64,000 nucleotides of DNA from Chlorops oryzae (GCA_020466095.1 CM035806.1:147151167-147215166); one strand, 5' to 3'. Shown: positions 10,186 through 22,970, counted from the stretch's first letter. Notes: generated by a model not told the origin, from the letters alone. Numbers and translations: made by a program.

Positions 10186-11385
10186 TAAAGAGAATAATTT
10201 CCTTGTTCGACTACTACTTCTACTACTACTGGAGATTCACCTGAGAAAACCTGTCCGATCAAATGCATTTTGCTTGTTCTGATAGTCATGACTCTTCATT
10301 TCAAAATTGCTCAAATCTTTCGATGACAAACTTCTGTATAGTCGGACAGATAACAAATGTTTGACATACCCAAATGCAATATCCTTACGAAGCTGACCAT
10401 TTCTGAATATAAGTACATATTTAAAAAGATCCACTTCAAGTGTTTCTAGACATAACAAACATTGGCAACAAATAGGATAGATGTATGTACTTTCGATGCA
10501 TACTCTGTCGGGTATAGAAAGAAAAAAAGTTATTTCGAAATTGGTCCTTTCCAAAACATTTGATTACCCGTTTTCAGGGAAGCGAGGAGGTCTGCTGATG
10601 AAAGGGTACTGGTTTATGCACGTCACCATTAACCCATTACTACAAAATAGTTAATGCATAAATAAAATTTCGCGACTCGAACCATTGGAAATTGGATGAA
10701 CTTTAAGCACGAAAATTTTCTGGGTTTTTTTTTTCCTTCTATCGTTCGTTCCCGGTTTGCGTTTCTTTTCTTTTTACTCCTTCGTCTGTATTGCTGCTTT
10801 CATTTCATCTTGCACTATTTTGAACTGAACTTAGTCAAGCTTAGTTCTTCTCCTCTTCAATTTTGCATCCATCCATTGTCGTTTTTTCGCATTTTCATCA
10901 TTCTTATGCATGGTCCATTATCGTTCGCTGCACAATAACAACAGAAGCAGCAGCAGCAGCAGGAACAACAACAAGAGCATCATAAAAACTATGATAAAGG
11001 GAAAGAGGAAGTCCTTTTTCACTTAAGAACTCGTTTACATTAATTTTGTATACGAAAGTATAAATGAAGGTGGTGTAGGTAGTGAGAAAGGACGAACGGA
11101 TGACCGACCGAAAGGAGCGCTTTTCGGACGACTTGCAACACTGCCGAAGCGACTGGAGCAAGAATTGTTCTTACTTTTTTTTGTATTTTTTTTTTTGTAG
11201 TCGAAACGTTAATTTCAGCTATTCATTATTCTTTTTTTTTTTTTGTTTTCTTTTCATTTGCATGCATCTGTATCTGCTTGATTATTTGAACCATTTTTCG
11301 ATATTATCTCTTAGGATCCCATCATTTGTATTTCTATCATATCTCGACATGCAAAATATTATATGAATCTGCATAAATGTTATAG

Positions 11386-11546
11386 GTCCTCCCGGTCCCC
11401 CGGGGCCTCCTGGTCCATCGATTCATGCGCGGCATAATAATAATGATGATGATGATGAAGAGACGCCCTATTTTTCCGCCTCGTCATGGAATATGAGAAT
11501 CGTGCCAGGCGCAGTCATATTCCCCAACATTGATGAAATGACAAAG
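11386..11546 (+). CDS. Mp: Multiplexin exon: end of triple helix, acidic linker, start of trimerization domain
   Basis: This 161-nt exon is phase 1 in and phase 0 out, with donor GTTCGT. With the preceding base it reads GPPGPPGPPGPS (last Gly-X-Y triplets), then IHARHNNNDDDDEETPYFSA and SSWNMRIVPGAVIFPNIDEM-TK. The final part is the beginning of the multiplexin trimerization domain (NC1 N-terminus), which in collagen XV/XVIII folds as a small beta structure and drives chain trimerization. The Asn3-Asp4 run is encoded by AAT/GAT repeats and is a likely length polymorphism. The domain continues in frame across the next two exons. Confidence 0.95.
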
Positions 11547-11708
11547 GTTCGTTCCCAGAATTCCAATGAAATAAATATTAAAAAAAGAAAATAAGAAAAA
11601 AATTCAAAAAAACACATTGTCAATGTTTTAATCTCTCAAATTAAATCCATTAAATTGATTGAACGGCTTTTTTTCACCCCCCCCATCTACTTTCGTTACA
11701 TTTAACAG
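11547..11708 (+). other. Mp: Mp intron, 162 bp
   Basis: Short intron from GTTCGT to TTTAACAG with a C/T-rich tract (TTTTTTTCACCCCCCCC) before the acceptor. It interrupts the trimerization domain between the Lys and Arg codons. No other features. Confidence 0.9.
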
Positions 11709-11801
11709 CGGTCCGCTATGAATCCACCTGGCACTCTGGCGTACATAACCGAAGAGGAAGCATTGCTCGTGCGTGTCAATAAAGGATGGCAATATATTGC
11801 G
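11709..11801 (+). CDS. Mp: Multiplexin exon: core of trimerization domain
   Basis: This 93-nt exon is phase 0 at both ends, between TTAACAG and GTAAGT. It encodes RSAMNPPGTLAYITEEEALL then VRVNKGWQYIA. The pattern G-x-L-x-(Y/F)-I-x-E-x-x-x-L-x-V-R-V-x-x-G-(W/F) matches the collagen XV/XVIII trimerization domain, where strands flank a conserved E-L-x-V-R-V turn. This is the strongest single piece of evidence for the gene's identity. The domain is completed by LGTLVPI from the exon 35 kb downstream at 47208. Confidence 0.96.
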
Positions 11802-12851
11802 GTAAGTGCCGAACATAACAAATTGAATTCCAAAGAAATTTCCAATGCATCTATTAAATGAAATGTCCTATTGCTATTTCGAACAAACTCTTATCGGATA
11901 ACGCAGAGCAGAGCAGACAAATTATTACGAAATATAATCGGCTTAATGTAAAATCAAATTCCCATTCAATCGAATCGAATCGAATCGAATTCCATCGATT
12001 GACTTTCCAAGAAACCCAAGTACTCCCGACCTGTGTATTTAAGCCGTATTAATTAAGTTGGACAGCAATCCATTAGTGCGGTTGTAAGTAGAAAAAAAAA
12101 ACGAGGATTTGATATTCATTAATAATTTTTGAAATTGGAATTGAAATTTTCATTAAGGCAAATAGATTGCGGAAAGTTGAATCTGGCAACTTCATACATT
12201 AGATGAATTTTTTCGCGTGAAATGTAATGTGGAATGAAATTCCATTGAATTGTGTAATTTTTTTTTTTTTTGAGAAGACAACAAAATTTCAAGCCAATCG
12301 AAATATAATTTTAAAATAGCATAACTGAGCACCGCAGCCACAACCGCAGCCATTGCAACAACTATCAACACCACCGCTGGCCGCAGTATTGCCTCGAGTA
12401 ATTCATATCGAGGAAAACATGTTTTGATTTGTTGCTTTGTTTGTCTAAAACACACTTGTTGTAAGCAGTGAATGAACTTTACATTCGTCCCTTTTTATTT
12501 CGTGAAAGTGATGACTCTTTTCATCCAAAAAAATCTTCCACAATTTTATTACAAATACTCTGATTTATGGTTTTAAGAGCGAAAGCTCTGATTTTTCTCC
12601 GCGAAAATTTAGTATCGTTATGTATAAGTATACCCTGCTGAAGATGGGTATAAAATTGAAATGAAATTAGATCGATGTATTCTTTTGCATTTTGAGACAT
12701 CAACGAGAATTTTCCGGTTTTCGAAGACTTATTTCTAGTCCCGACTAATACTTGAACTCCTTGGAGTATTGTCGAAAGTTTTATTGTCAGCGTATAAAAC
12801 AATCCTTTGAGCAAAGCCGGACAACGTTCGACAAATCAAGGTCCGGAGCCC

Positions 12852-13598
12852 TCTCTCTCGCTTTCTCTCTCACTTTCTCTCTCGCCTTCTCTCTCGCGTT
12901 CTCTCTCGCTTTCTCTCTCGCCTTCTCTCTCGCCTTCTCTCTTCTCGCCTTCTCTCTTCGCTTTCTCTCTCGCTTTCTCTCTTCGCTTTCTCTCTCGACT
13001 TTCTCTCTTTCGCTTTCTCTCTCGCCTTCTCTCTCTCTCTCGCCTTCTCTCTCGCTTTCTCTCTCGCCTTTCTCTCTCGCCTTCTTCTCTCTCGCTTTCT
13101 CTCTCGCTTTCCTCCTCTCTCTCGCCTTCTCTCTCGCCTTCTCTCTCGCCTTCTCTCTCGCCTTCTCTCTCGCCTTCTCTCTCGCCTTCTCTCTCGCTTT
13201 CTCTCTCGCCTTCTCTCTCGCCTTCTCTCTCGCTCTCTCGCCTTCTCTCTCGCCTTCTCTCTCGCTTTCTCTCTCGCCTTCTCAATCGCCTTCTCAATCG
13301 CTTTCTTTCTCGCTTTCTCTCTCGATTTCTCTCTCGATTTATCTCTCGCTTTCTCTCTCGCTTTCTCTCTCGCCTTCTCTCTCGCTTTCTCTCTCGCCTT
13401 CTCTCTCGATTTCTCTCTCGCTTTCTCTCTCGCTTTCTCTCTCGCTTTCTCTCTCGCTTTCTCTCTCGCTTTCTCTCTCGCTTTCTCTCTCGCTTTCTCT
13501 CTCGCTTTCTCGCTCGCCTTCTCTCTCGCCTTCTCTCTCGCTTTCTCTCTCGCCTTCTATCTCACTTTCTCTCTCGCCTTCTCTCTCGCCTTCTCTTC
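12852..13598 (+). repeat. Pyrimidine minisatellite (TCTCTCGCTTTC)n
   Basis: About 750 bp of near-perfect 12-bp units, TCTCTCGCTTTC or TCTCTCGCCTTC, with occasional phase slips. Because 12 is a multiple of 3, it keeps all frames open and yields long FSLAFSLA or SRFLSRFL repeats. These are not proteins. The CG inside each unit gives regularly spaced CpG sites. Confidence 0.95.
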
Positions 13599-13605
13599 AG
13601 ACCTG

Positions 13606-13797
13606 GCTTCCGTACACTGTTGATCCCTGCGTTTCTCCCACAATCTTGATAACTTTATCATTTTTATCTCCCACTAAACCGTCGACAAAGGATGTCTTCG
13701 GGGTCCATTTTATGTGGACTAGGATTATCGGCGGTGCCTCCGAATTAGAGAGGATAAGGTTGCACTCACGAAACCAAATCCCTAACCTCTTTAGCAT
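13606..13797 (-). pseudogene. Unrecognised protein-like fragment
   Basis: On the minus strand an open frame of 66 codons reads MLKRLGIWFRECNLILSNSE, APPIILVHIKWTPKTSFVDG and so on to STVYGSQV-stop. Unlike its surroundings it has balanced composition and coding-like third positions, and it ends beside the pyrimidine minisatellite. No splice sites, family or partner exon were recognised. It may be a fragment of a transposon or retrogene, or a chance frame. Low confidence. Confidence 0.2.
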
Positions 13798-14329
13798 TTA
13801 TTCTCAAATGTGTTGTCGTTGTGTGTGAAAATTGCGTACATTTCTCAATTCGGTGGTTGTTCCTTTATAAAATTCGATGAAATTTCTTACATAAAATATT
13901 TTCGAATATATATCAAGGAATCAATTGCTTGGTAAATAAAAAAAAAAATAAAAAAAATTAACTAAAAGATAACAAGATAAAGCGAAATGTGCGTCTTAAA
14001 AAGGGGGCAATTCGTTGAAGAAGAGAAATCGGAATTGGAATCAAAATCGAAATCAAATCCAAATGCAAATGCAAATGCTTAAGACAGAGGAGCTTTAGAT
14101 CCAAGGATATCGTTCAGCCAATAACCTATAAGCAACAACAACAACAACACAACAACAGCACAGCAGCGCAACGACGACAACAACAAAAGGCAATATAAAC
14201 AACGGCAATTACAATAGGAACCTTATTGATACACTTCACATCCGGCAGCGTAAGATTTTAAACGACGTCGCACACCCCAAAACATGGCAACACGCATACA
14301 CACACACACACACACACACAAAGAAACGT

Positions 14330-14668
14330 CCCAGCCGGAAATGTCCCGGTTAAACAATCAATGATTTCAGCATGACATAGAGCCGCGACTCCTCCTGATT
14401 ATACACCAACTTTCTAATGAAATTAACACACAAGCGGCATTGGCAGTCATAAGAGCATATGTCACGAGTTGGTCATCGAAAGTGGAGTAGATCTACTCCG
14501 TCGTATCGATACCTCTATCGATGACAGTGCCATTGTAGTTGCGATGAATAATAACATTTCCTCTCGATGACAATGCCATAGCAATTGAGAAGTACTCAAA
14601 TTTTCCCCTTGATATCCTTGGTGAAAAAATTTATGAATTGGTCATTTATGAGAAAATTTCCGGCTGGG
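14330..14668 (+). mobile_element. CCCAGCCGG-family MITE, copy 1
   Basis: A 339-bp element with terminal inverted repeats CCCAGCCGGAAAT and ATTTCCGGCTGGG. Internal blocks TCGATGACAGTGCCATTG and GGAGTAGATCTACTCC (a palindrome) are shared with the inverted copy at 23223-23515. The dinucleotide GT lies just outside both ends. A partial copy is at 35719-35827. No coding capacity. Confidence 0.85.
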
Positions 14669-15887
14669 GTTGCATGTTTGTATAACCGACGTTATATACA
14701 TATTAAAATAAAAATTGCTCCCAGCGGTAACATTATTTTATTGAAGATCTCAATGATTTTGACATACACTCGGTTGCGAAGGTTCCGACAGCAACTCAGC
14801 GCTTTGAATGTATGATTGTTTTCGGTTAGTGGAAACTTCAAATACAAAATACTCTGCACTGTGCACTGTGTGCTGCGTATGTGTTCGTGTTCGTGTTCGT
14901 GTTCTTGAAATAACAACAGTGATTGCCTTGAGAATTTTTTTTTATTTTACAGTGTTTGCCAAATACTTGAATTTCAATACGCGTCGAGCGTGGAGTGCTC
15001 AGCAATAATGTCAACGAAGGAAGCAAATTTGAAAGAAAAAAGAAAAAAAATTTATCCACTAAGCGGGGACCAGGGAGCACACATTTGTACATGCATACAT
15101 TTGGTAGTAACAACAAAATGTAAAAGGCAAATGTTCGTGCAGTAAATTTTTACAATAAAATTAGACAGCATCGTTTAATGGCTCACAGCAAACGAAATAT
15201 TTGTATTTGGTAAGAGAACTTGAAAAATTAAGGACCTCGTTATCGTAGGAAGGAATTTATGATAATTTCAATATGAACACATATAATTTCGATGGAAAAA
15301 GCCATAAATCTAGCAAGCTCAAAAGGACGACTGTATGACTACAAACAAAATCCCTGCTTTAAACGCTTTAATACTGTTAATCCAAATATGCGTATGTACA
15401 TCATTAGGACATACATATGTATATAGTTTGATTCCATTTCTATCTGCTGGAAAATCAATCCGCAGATCAAGTCACAACTTCGGTCTGAGATCAAAAAGCG
15501 TGCTGAAACTAGGTCCCTGTTTTTATTAGTGAGACTTTTGTCGGGTCCAACGGAAGTTTATGGGTCCTGCCTTGCTTCCTTTTACGCTAATATGCAGCCA
15601 TTAAGTATGCTGCAAAAATTTTTTCTTTTCTTTTCTGGACACGTTCAAAAGACTGCTTTTGAACTACAGTCGAAATCGATTGTAAGAGACCCGGTTATAA
15701 CAGACTATCCTCCGATCCCTTATATACAGATATACTTATAACAGATATCGCTTCTAGTAGACATATCGCTTGCAAAATACACGTCCCCGCAGCCCCCAAA
15801 TATATCGTTTGTAACAGACAAATGACTGATTTCTTTGCGTACGACGTATACAATGTAGTGTTATATTTATTGCGAGAATGAGAATGA

Positions 15888-16786
15888 GAGAGAGAGAGAG
15901 CGAAAGAGAGCGAAAGAGAGCGAAAGAGAGCGAAGAGAGCGAAAGAGAGCGAAAGAGAGCGAAAGAGAGCGAAAGAGAGCGAAAGAGAGCGAAAGAGAGT
16001 GAAAGAGAGGTAAGAGAGTGAAAAGAGAGTTGAGAGAGTGAAAGAGAGAGAGTTGAAAGAGAGTGAAAAAGAGAGTGTGAGAGTGTGAAAGAGAGTTAAA
16101 GAGAGTGAAAAAGAGTGAGAGAGAGTGAAAGAGAGTGAGAGAGAGAGAGTGAAAGAGAGTGAAAGAGAGTGAAAGAGAGTGAAAGAGAGTGAAAGAGAGT
16201 GAAAGAGAGTGAAAGAGAGTGAAAGAGAGTGAAAGAGAGTGAAAGAGAGTGAAAGAGAGTGAAAGAGAGTGAAAGAGAGTGAAAGAGAGTGAAAAATAGA
16301 GTGAAAGAGAGTGGAAAAGAGTGAAAAAGAGTGAAAAAGAGAGTGAAAGATAGTGAAAGAGAGTGGAAGAGAGTGAAAGAGAGAGTGAAAGAGAGTGAAA
16401 GAGAGTGAAAGAGAGTGAAAAAGAGAGTGAAAAGAGTGAAAGAGAGTGAAAAAGAGAGTGAAAAAGAGAGTGAAAGAGAGTGAAAGAGTGAAAGAGAGTG
16501 AAAGAGTGAAAGAGAGTGAAAGAGAGTGAAAGAGAGTGAAAGAGAGTGAAAGAGAGTGAAAGAGAGTGAAAGAGAGTGAAAGAGAGTGAAAGAGAGTGAA
16601 AGAGAGTGAAAGAGATGAAAGAGAGTGAAAAGAGTGAAAAAGAGAGTGAAAAAGAGAGTGAAAAAGAGAGTGAAAAAGAGAGTGAAAAAGAGAGTGAAAA
16701 AGATTGTGAAAAAGATTGTGAAAAAGAGAGTGAAAAAGAGAGTGAAAGAGAGAGTGAAAGAGAGAGAGAGAGAGAGAGAGAGAGAA
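15888..16786 (+). repeat. Purine satellite (GTGAAAGAGA)n
   Basis: About 900 bp of 10-bp units GAAAGAGAGT (first part GAAAGAGAGC), with GAAAAAGAGAGT 12-bp variants near the end. Purine on the plus strand, opposite to most other tracts in this gene. Lys/Glu/Ser open frames at the end are artefacts. Confidence 0.95.
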
Positions 16787-18034
16787 ATTGAATCTTTTAC
16801 TTCGAATTCTCCATAAGTCTCTTGATAACGATGATTTGAATTATTTTCGTTTGACTGTATTAACTCAATTCGAAGCTATCCTGATCATTCATATTATTAA
16901 AATTTCAGACCTCGTGACCTATTTTTGCCCGCGAACTCAGTCACACAAGAGCCAAGGTGACTCTTTAAAAACAAGTTTTTCTTGTAGGGACATTTTCCCC
17001 ATCGAAGCTGATTTCGCTATAACAATGTCATAAAGTTTGATATCCTGCTTATATGTATGTATGTGTATACATATTCAACAAGAGTTCGGTGTGTGTGCGT
17101 ATGTGTATGTTCATGTGTGGGTGAGTGTGCAGGATGCTAGCTCCAAACTATCTTGTTATATCATCACATGCGGAACAGCACTCAAAACGAAATCCATTTC
17201 GCGGAATTTCACAATAAAAAATAAAAAAATTCTTTAACCATCTTCGCCCCGCGCCAGCACTAAAGCATTCCCAAAAGATTTTGTAGTTAAGTTGGGTACG
17301 GTGCAGCTGAATGATGAACAAAACGACATTGACTACGAGCCCTGCACACATTCAATGCGATTTCTTGACTTGAAACTGAAGTTGGCAATGAATTGTTTTA
17401 TGGGGTAGGTATGTATGTAAAAATGTACAGTATTTATGTAGGTTTGTTTTTTATGAATGTATGTGTGCGTGTGTGTGTGTGTGTGTGTACACATACTTGC
17501 ATGACAAAGAGAAGATATAAAAGTTCAACTCATCAAAAGCGTTTTTTAAATGAATTTCCATTATATGTTTTTATAATGGCACGATTGATCCTTGATCATG
17601 GATGTCATCAAATTGAGCAAGGCGTTTGATAGCTTTGACTTCATAGTACTTTGTTGACTAAAGCTGCTGCTTGTACGGCTGCTTTCTTCGCATCTTCATT
17701 TCACGAAACAATGAGACCGAGACATGACAAAGCGTAATGCGCGTACATTGTCGAAAGTGTTCCCAAATGTTGAATTGCATTTGGTTTTTATTTTATCAAA
17801 AAAGAATTGAAATTCATTATCGGGAGGTGGGAAGCAAAAACGGAAAAGAGAAAAAAAAAAAAAAACTACGAAACAAATCGAAAACGAATGATATTGAAAT
17901 CGCATTTCCTGATTTTATCTCAATAGATTATCCATATGTAACCATAACAATATATAATCGGGAAAAATTAAAGTGATCAGAAAGATATATAAAGATTAGA
18001 GATAAGGGGACGAATAGACGATGAGATGGAGAGA

Positions 18035-18660
18035 TGAAGGAATGAAGAAATGAAGAAATGAAGAAATGAAGCAATGAAGCAATGAAGAAATGAAGCAATG
18101 AAGAAATGAAGGATTGAAGAAATGAAGGGTTGAAGAAATGAAGAATTGGATGGTTGAAGAAATGAACAAATGAAGAAATGAAGAAATGAAGAAATGAAAA
18201 AATGAAAAAATTAAAAAATGAAAAAATGAAAAAATGAAGAAATGAAGAAATGAAGGGTTGAATAAATGAAGAATTGAAGAATTGAAGGTTTGAAGAATGA
18301 AGGGTTGAAGAAATGAATTGAAGGTTGAAGAAATGAAGAAATGAAGGGTTGAAGAAATGAAGGGTTGAAGAAATGAAGAATTGGATGGTTGAAGAAATGA
18401 AGAAATGAAGAAATGAAGAAATAAAAATGAAGAAATGAAGAAATGAAGAAATGAAGAAATGAAGAAATGAAGAAATGAAGAAATGAAGAAATGAAGAAAT
18501 GAAGAAATGAAGAAATGAAGAAATGAAGATATGAAGATATGAAGATATGAAGAAATGAAGAAATGAAGAAATCAAGAAATGAAGAAATGAAGAAATTGAA
18601 AAAATGAAAGAAGATATAGAAAAATTGAAAGAAAATGAAAGAAATTAAGAAATGAAGCAA
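18035..18660 (+). repeat. Purine minisatellite (AATGAAGA)n
   Basis: About 620 bp of 8-bp units GAAGAAAT, degenerating to scattered GAAG/ATTGAAG motifs up to about 18850. The minus-strand reading gives HFFISSFL repeats, a consequence of 24-bp (3 x 8) codon periodicity and not a gene. Confidence 0.93.
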
Positions 18661-18896
18661 TGAAGAAATGAATGAAGTTACGAAACATGAAGTAAATGAA
18701 ATAATTAAGAATGAAAGATAGATGATGATTAGTCATTGAAGCAATTGAAGTCATATTGAAGAAATGAAGATAAGCATGAGAGAATGAGAATTGAAGTGTT
18801 TGAAGTGAAGGTCGATTGAATGAATGAAGAATTGAAGGGTTGAAGACTGATCTGAGGGTTAAAGATTTAAGAAATGTGGGATATGATTTTGACTTC

Positions 18897-19017
18897 ATTG
18901 TCATTGATTCAGTCACCGATTGAGTCATTGATTAAGTCACCGATTGAGTCATTGATTGAGTCACCGATTGAGTCATTGATTGAGTCATTGAATGAGTCAT
19001 CGTTTAAATCATTGAGT
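18897..19017 (+). repeat. 12-bp tandem repeat (GATTGAGTCATT/C)n
   Basis: About ten units of GATTGAGTCA(C/T)(C/T), often alternating CACC and CATT to make a 24-bp higher-order unit. It follows the GAAGAAAT minisatellite. No function is suggested. Confidence 0.85.
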
Positions 19018-20382
19018 CCTCAGCAGTTGATTAGAAAGACTGATTTCTGAGTTCTATATTGCATTTATGTCTGTTGGCAGTCATGCATGTTTTGTGGCAC
19101 TATACATTGTGCAGTGCAGGAGCCAAATCAAGGACATTGCAGCTCGATTTCCTGACTTGCCTCACAGTGAAATTCCCCGCTTTCGAGTTTTGGTCTTATT
19201 CCCACTCTTGTAGACAAATATTCCAGCAGTGGTAGCATGCATCTGCCGAAGTGCAGTCCTCAAGGAGGTCTGTATGTGTGAAGCTAAAAATTTCGACTTT
19301 TCTTTTATTTTCAGTCGAAGACTGTTGCGGGTCTGAGTCAAGTTTCTGTAACCGAAAGCTTTGCGGAAATTATTTTTATCGCAACAATTTCATGGTTCAT
19401 TTCTTTGATATCTTCTGCCTCGATATGCTGTGTGCGTTGTGCTCATTACAGATTCGATATCGACTGAATTAGGAGAAAAATCAACCTCAAAATCTAAGAT
19501 TCCATTTGACTTTTTTGTTTTCTTAAATTTCCCTAATTCAATCTCTGTTTGTTGACAAATAACAAAAAAAAAAAATGATTTTTTTTAAATTTTCATAAGG
19601 TCTTCGTTTTTATTTACGAAATGCATATTCTGTGCCCTACATACACAGGTTTATACACATACAGCTATACAAAGACAAAATATTCAGCATCGCTTGTTGG
19701 GGAAAATGGCCTTGTCTCTCAAATTCACAAAATGGACCAAATCGAGGAATACACTCACATTCATTATGCAAATCACATTTGGTGCAAATGTCTCTCCATT
19801 TGTCTATTTGAATAGAAACAGCAAAATTCAAGCAAGTTTAAAATATCCAACCTAGCTTAGTCCCTTAGCTTAACGTTGCAGCCATAGCGATAGTGTGTCT
19901 GTGATAGAAAAGGAAATACGCAGGAGCGGCTCTTTTCAGCTCCAATCAATGGGGCGCCTTTAGAAAAGTGGCGCTGCAATCATTCCATCACACAATTCCT
20001 CTGAGCAATATTGAAATATGAACGCCTTTTGAAGGAATTCAAAAGAAATAAATTAACATAAAATCACAACGAAATAACCTCCAATTTAATGAAGTATAAT
20101 TTTTCAAAATCAAATTATAAATAAATTTAATTGAATTCCTTTTGTTTTTTTTTTTTTTTTTTGGTAAATTTTTCAACGGCCTAAACATTGAGAATAGCCC
20201 GTCCCTGGATGGCGCTCATTCAGACGACAGCTTCCTTTTCTTGGCAAAGATTTTTCGAATTGAAATAAATCGAGAGAAAACGCTACTTATTTGGACAAAT
20301 TGACATTGACAGTTTGTATTCTTCGAGATTGACAATGTTTGCATAAGTAGCTGTAGCTGGCTAACTGACTGATTGAGTGAAT

Positions 20383-20925
20383 GACTGACTGACTCATCCA
20401 CTTACCGACCGACAGACTGCACAAACCGGCAAAGTCATTTAAGATGCTGAGGACTTTTCGCGAAAGCATGTGTGCCCTTTGTCTCGTTTCCCTCCATTTT
20501 CTCGTCATTTTTTCCATTTTATACCATTCTGCAGTCTTTCAGTATTTTCTTCGCAAATATTTTTCTCAAGCATTCGCAGAGCATTTAATATAGGAATTTG
20601 TACGCAGGTTTTCGTGTGTGTTTGTGCGTCTGTTTGTGTGTATTGATTGGGTTACTGACTGACTCATCCACTTACCGACGACAGACTGCACAAACCGGCA
20701 AAGTCATTTAACGATGCTGAGACTTTCGCGAAACAAATGTGCCCTTTGTCTCGTTTCCTCAATTTCTCGTCATTTTTTCCATTTTATACATTCTGCAGTC
20801 TTTCGTATTTTCTTCGCAAATATTATCTCAAGCATTCGCAGAGCATTTAATATAGGAATTTGTACGCAGGTCTCTCTCGTGTGTGTCTCTGTGCGTCTGT
20901 TTGTGTGTCTCTGTCTGGGTCTAGC
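20383..20925 (+). repeat. Tandem duplication, period about 270 bp
   Basis: Two copies (20383-20652 and 20654-20925) begin with ACTGACTGACTCATCCACTT and include AGCATTCGCAGAGCATTTAA. Differences between them are dominated by 1-4 base indels in or next to short homopolymers or dinucleotides (GACCGACCGAC/GACCGACGAC, ATACCATTC/ATACATTC). The second copy ends in CT-rich insertions that lead into the (CT)n tract. It could be a recent duplication or an assembly artefact. Confidence 0.85.
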
Positions 20926-21004
20926 AACATCTGAAGAAGACTGAAAATGATCACACGTCTCGATACCAATTACGTCCCAATCAGAAATCTATCTGTTCAA
21001 TCAA

Positions 21005-21305
<301 letters not shown>

Positions 21306-21387
21306 ATTGTTGATGCAACCTCTCATTTATATCTAAATACATGGGCTCAAAATTCTTCTCTTAATGCTCTAATTCTCTGTCTCTTCT

Positions 21388-21762
21388 CAATGAAATTCAG
21401 TTTTCATGAAGGAGCAAATCAAATTAATAACAAATCTATTCTCTTAGCAAAAATCTATCTCATAGCAATAAAACACTCTAGCTCGACTTCAAAAATCAAA
21501 TATTACTCAACTCTCATTCTCTGTTCTACTCGAAAATTGCAGTAACTTGTCTGTCTCTCTTTGGCAGACAAGACAAGACAACAACAATGTCTACTGTAAT
21601 TTGCGAGTAAACAAAATGGAGTTTGGTAATCTCTCTGATTTCTTTTCAAGTCGGCTAGTCTTCTTTACTCTTCTCTCTATCTAATAAATCTCTCTCTCTG
21701 TCTAAGTCTAATCTCTGTCTCTCTAATTTGATTTGCTCCTCTCATGATAATGAATTTCATTG
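21388..21762. mobile_element. Long-inverted-repeat element, CT-spattered copy
   Basis: The left arm (CAATGAAATTCAGTTTTCAT, GAAGGAGCAAATCAAATTA) is the reverse complement of the right arm (TAATTTGATTTGCTCC, ATGAATTTCATTG), about 38 bp. The right half is homologous to 58060-58240, which has AT/T-runs where this copy carries CTCT insertions. The family is unassigned. Confidence 0.6.
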
Positions 21763-22741
21763 ACAGGGACAAAAGTATAGGCGTTAAAAAGAATTTTAGC
21801 CATATGTGAAGCATTTCGGTTGGGGATATTTTCCTACCATCTTTTATGATTTCAAAAGAGGCAAATACTTAGTCAAATAAAATCTAAAATATTTTGCAAA
21901 AATTCATCGTTCATCCTAAGATTTTCTGCTTGAATTCCAATACGAATAGTTACCACTGAATGACCATCGATTCTCTCCATTAATTCTCTTCTTGGCTTTT
22001 GTGCCTTACAAGCGTAAGGTTTGAGAAAAGGCGCCAATTTCTCAATATAATGACATGTTTCTAAAAAGATTTTTTCCTACTCTAGACATCTATCTGTCCT
22101 TCTGGGCAAACAAAAATGCCCTGAACTCTGCGTCCGACGACCGAACAACGAACCGAACAAACTTCAACAAAGAGAGACTTTATGCCACTTCTTCTCTCTT
22201 GGCTAAGCAAATAAATCAATGAAAGACAAAGTTTATTGCGCATATATATGGGACATCTCTATGGTATGGAAGCAAGAAACAAAAAACATTGAACAACAAA
22301 GACGGTTGTCTTTTGTGTGAGCAGAAACTGACATCTTAGCAGCCTTTGTTGATATTATCGTTCCAATTATGTACATTTACTCAAGACGTTTTGATAGATT
22401 TTCCAATCCCTAGAAATATTTTTCGGATGGCTCTGACTCTGTATGACTCTGAAACGAACGCGAAATCCTGACCAAAAACAATGCTTAAAGACTTTAATAA
22501 AGAGACATCATTTCGAAGTGACTCCAAAATGAAACGATATGGGTCAGATACGAGTGCCGTTGAAGTCATGTATTACGACTCCTACACACATACATTCATA
22601 TTTATATCAAGCCATACAACACATAGTGGGGAAGCTTCATACATTTCTTGGAAAAAAGTAGTAGAAGGAGTAGTCCAATGAAAGTAAAAATTGGAACACC
22701 TGGTTTTATGAATGTAACTAAGAAAAAAAAAAACAAAAAGT

Positions 22742-22970
22742 TGTCAAAATTGGTCAACCCCTAGGGGTACCTCCCATAGACCCATAGTTAAAGCTTTGTA
22801 TGGTAGCTACCTCTAAAACTCAACCGATTTTTACGAAACTCAGTCAGCATGTTGGCATTGCAAAAATATGGATGTATGCCAAAAATTATTCAAATCAGTC
22901 AGACCCTAGGGGTACCTCCCATAGACCTATAACTATAGTTTTGTATGGTAGCTACCTCTAAAACGTCTTG
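22742..22970 (+). repeat. Imperfect direct repeat, period about 145 bp
   Basis: CCCTAGGGGTACCTCCCATA followed by GACC and later GTATGGTAGCTACCTCTAAA occurs twice, at about 22758 and 22902. It is an old dispersed repeat or tandem duplication with no coding potential. Confidence 0.75.

Larger units (their letters stand above)
8985..11385 (+). other. Mp: Mp intron, 2.4 kb
   Basis: Runs from GTTAGT to a poor acceptor (AATGTTATAG, ending 11385). It contains a CGATA-rich interspersed element (9191-9955) and a small TAA-flanked MITE (10023-10185). The rest (8985-9190, 10186-11385) is AT-rich with a (CAG/CAA) cluster near 10940-10975. No gene is seen. Confidence 0.65.

Noticed and set aside
12752..13649. 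Open frames of 280-358 codons rich in Ser/Leu/Phe/Arg across the 12-bp repeat
   Set aside because: The repeat period is a multiple of three, which keeps frames open. All frames and both strands are open, and there is no domain or splice support.
15888..16790. CRISPR-like regular repeats
   Set aside because: Contiguous tandem 10-bp satellite with no unique spacers, in a eukaryotic intron.
18211..18660. HFFISSFL-repeat open frames on the minus strand
   Set aside because: Translation of an 8-bp purine minisatellite. Looks like a membrane-protein pattern only by composition.
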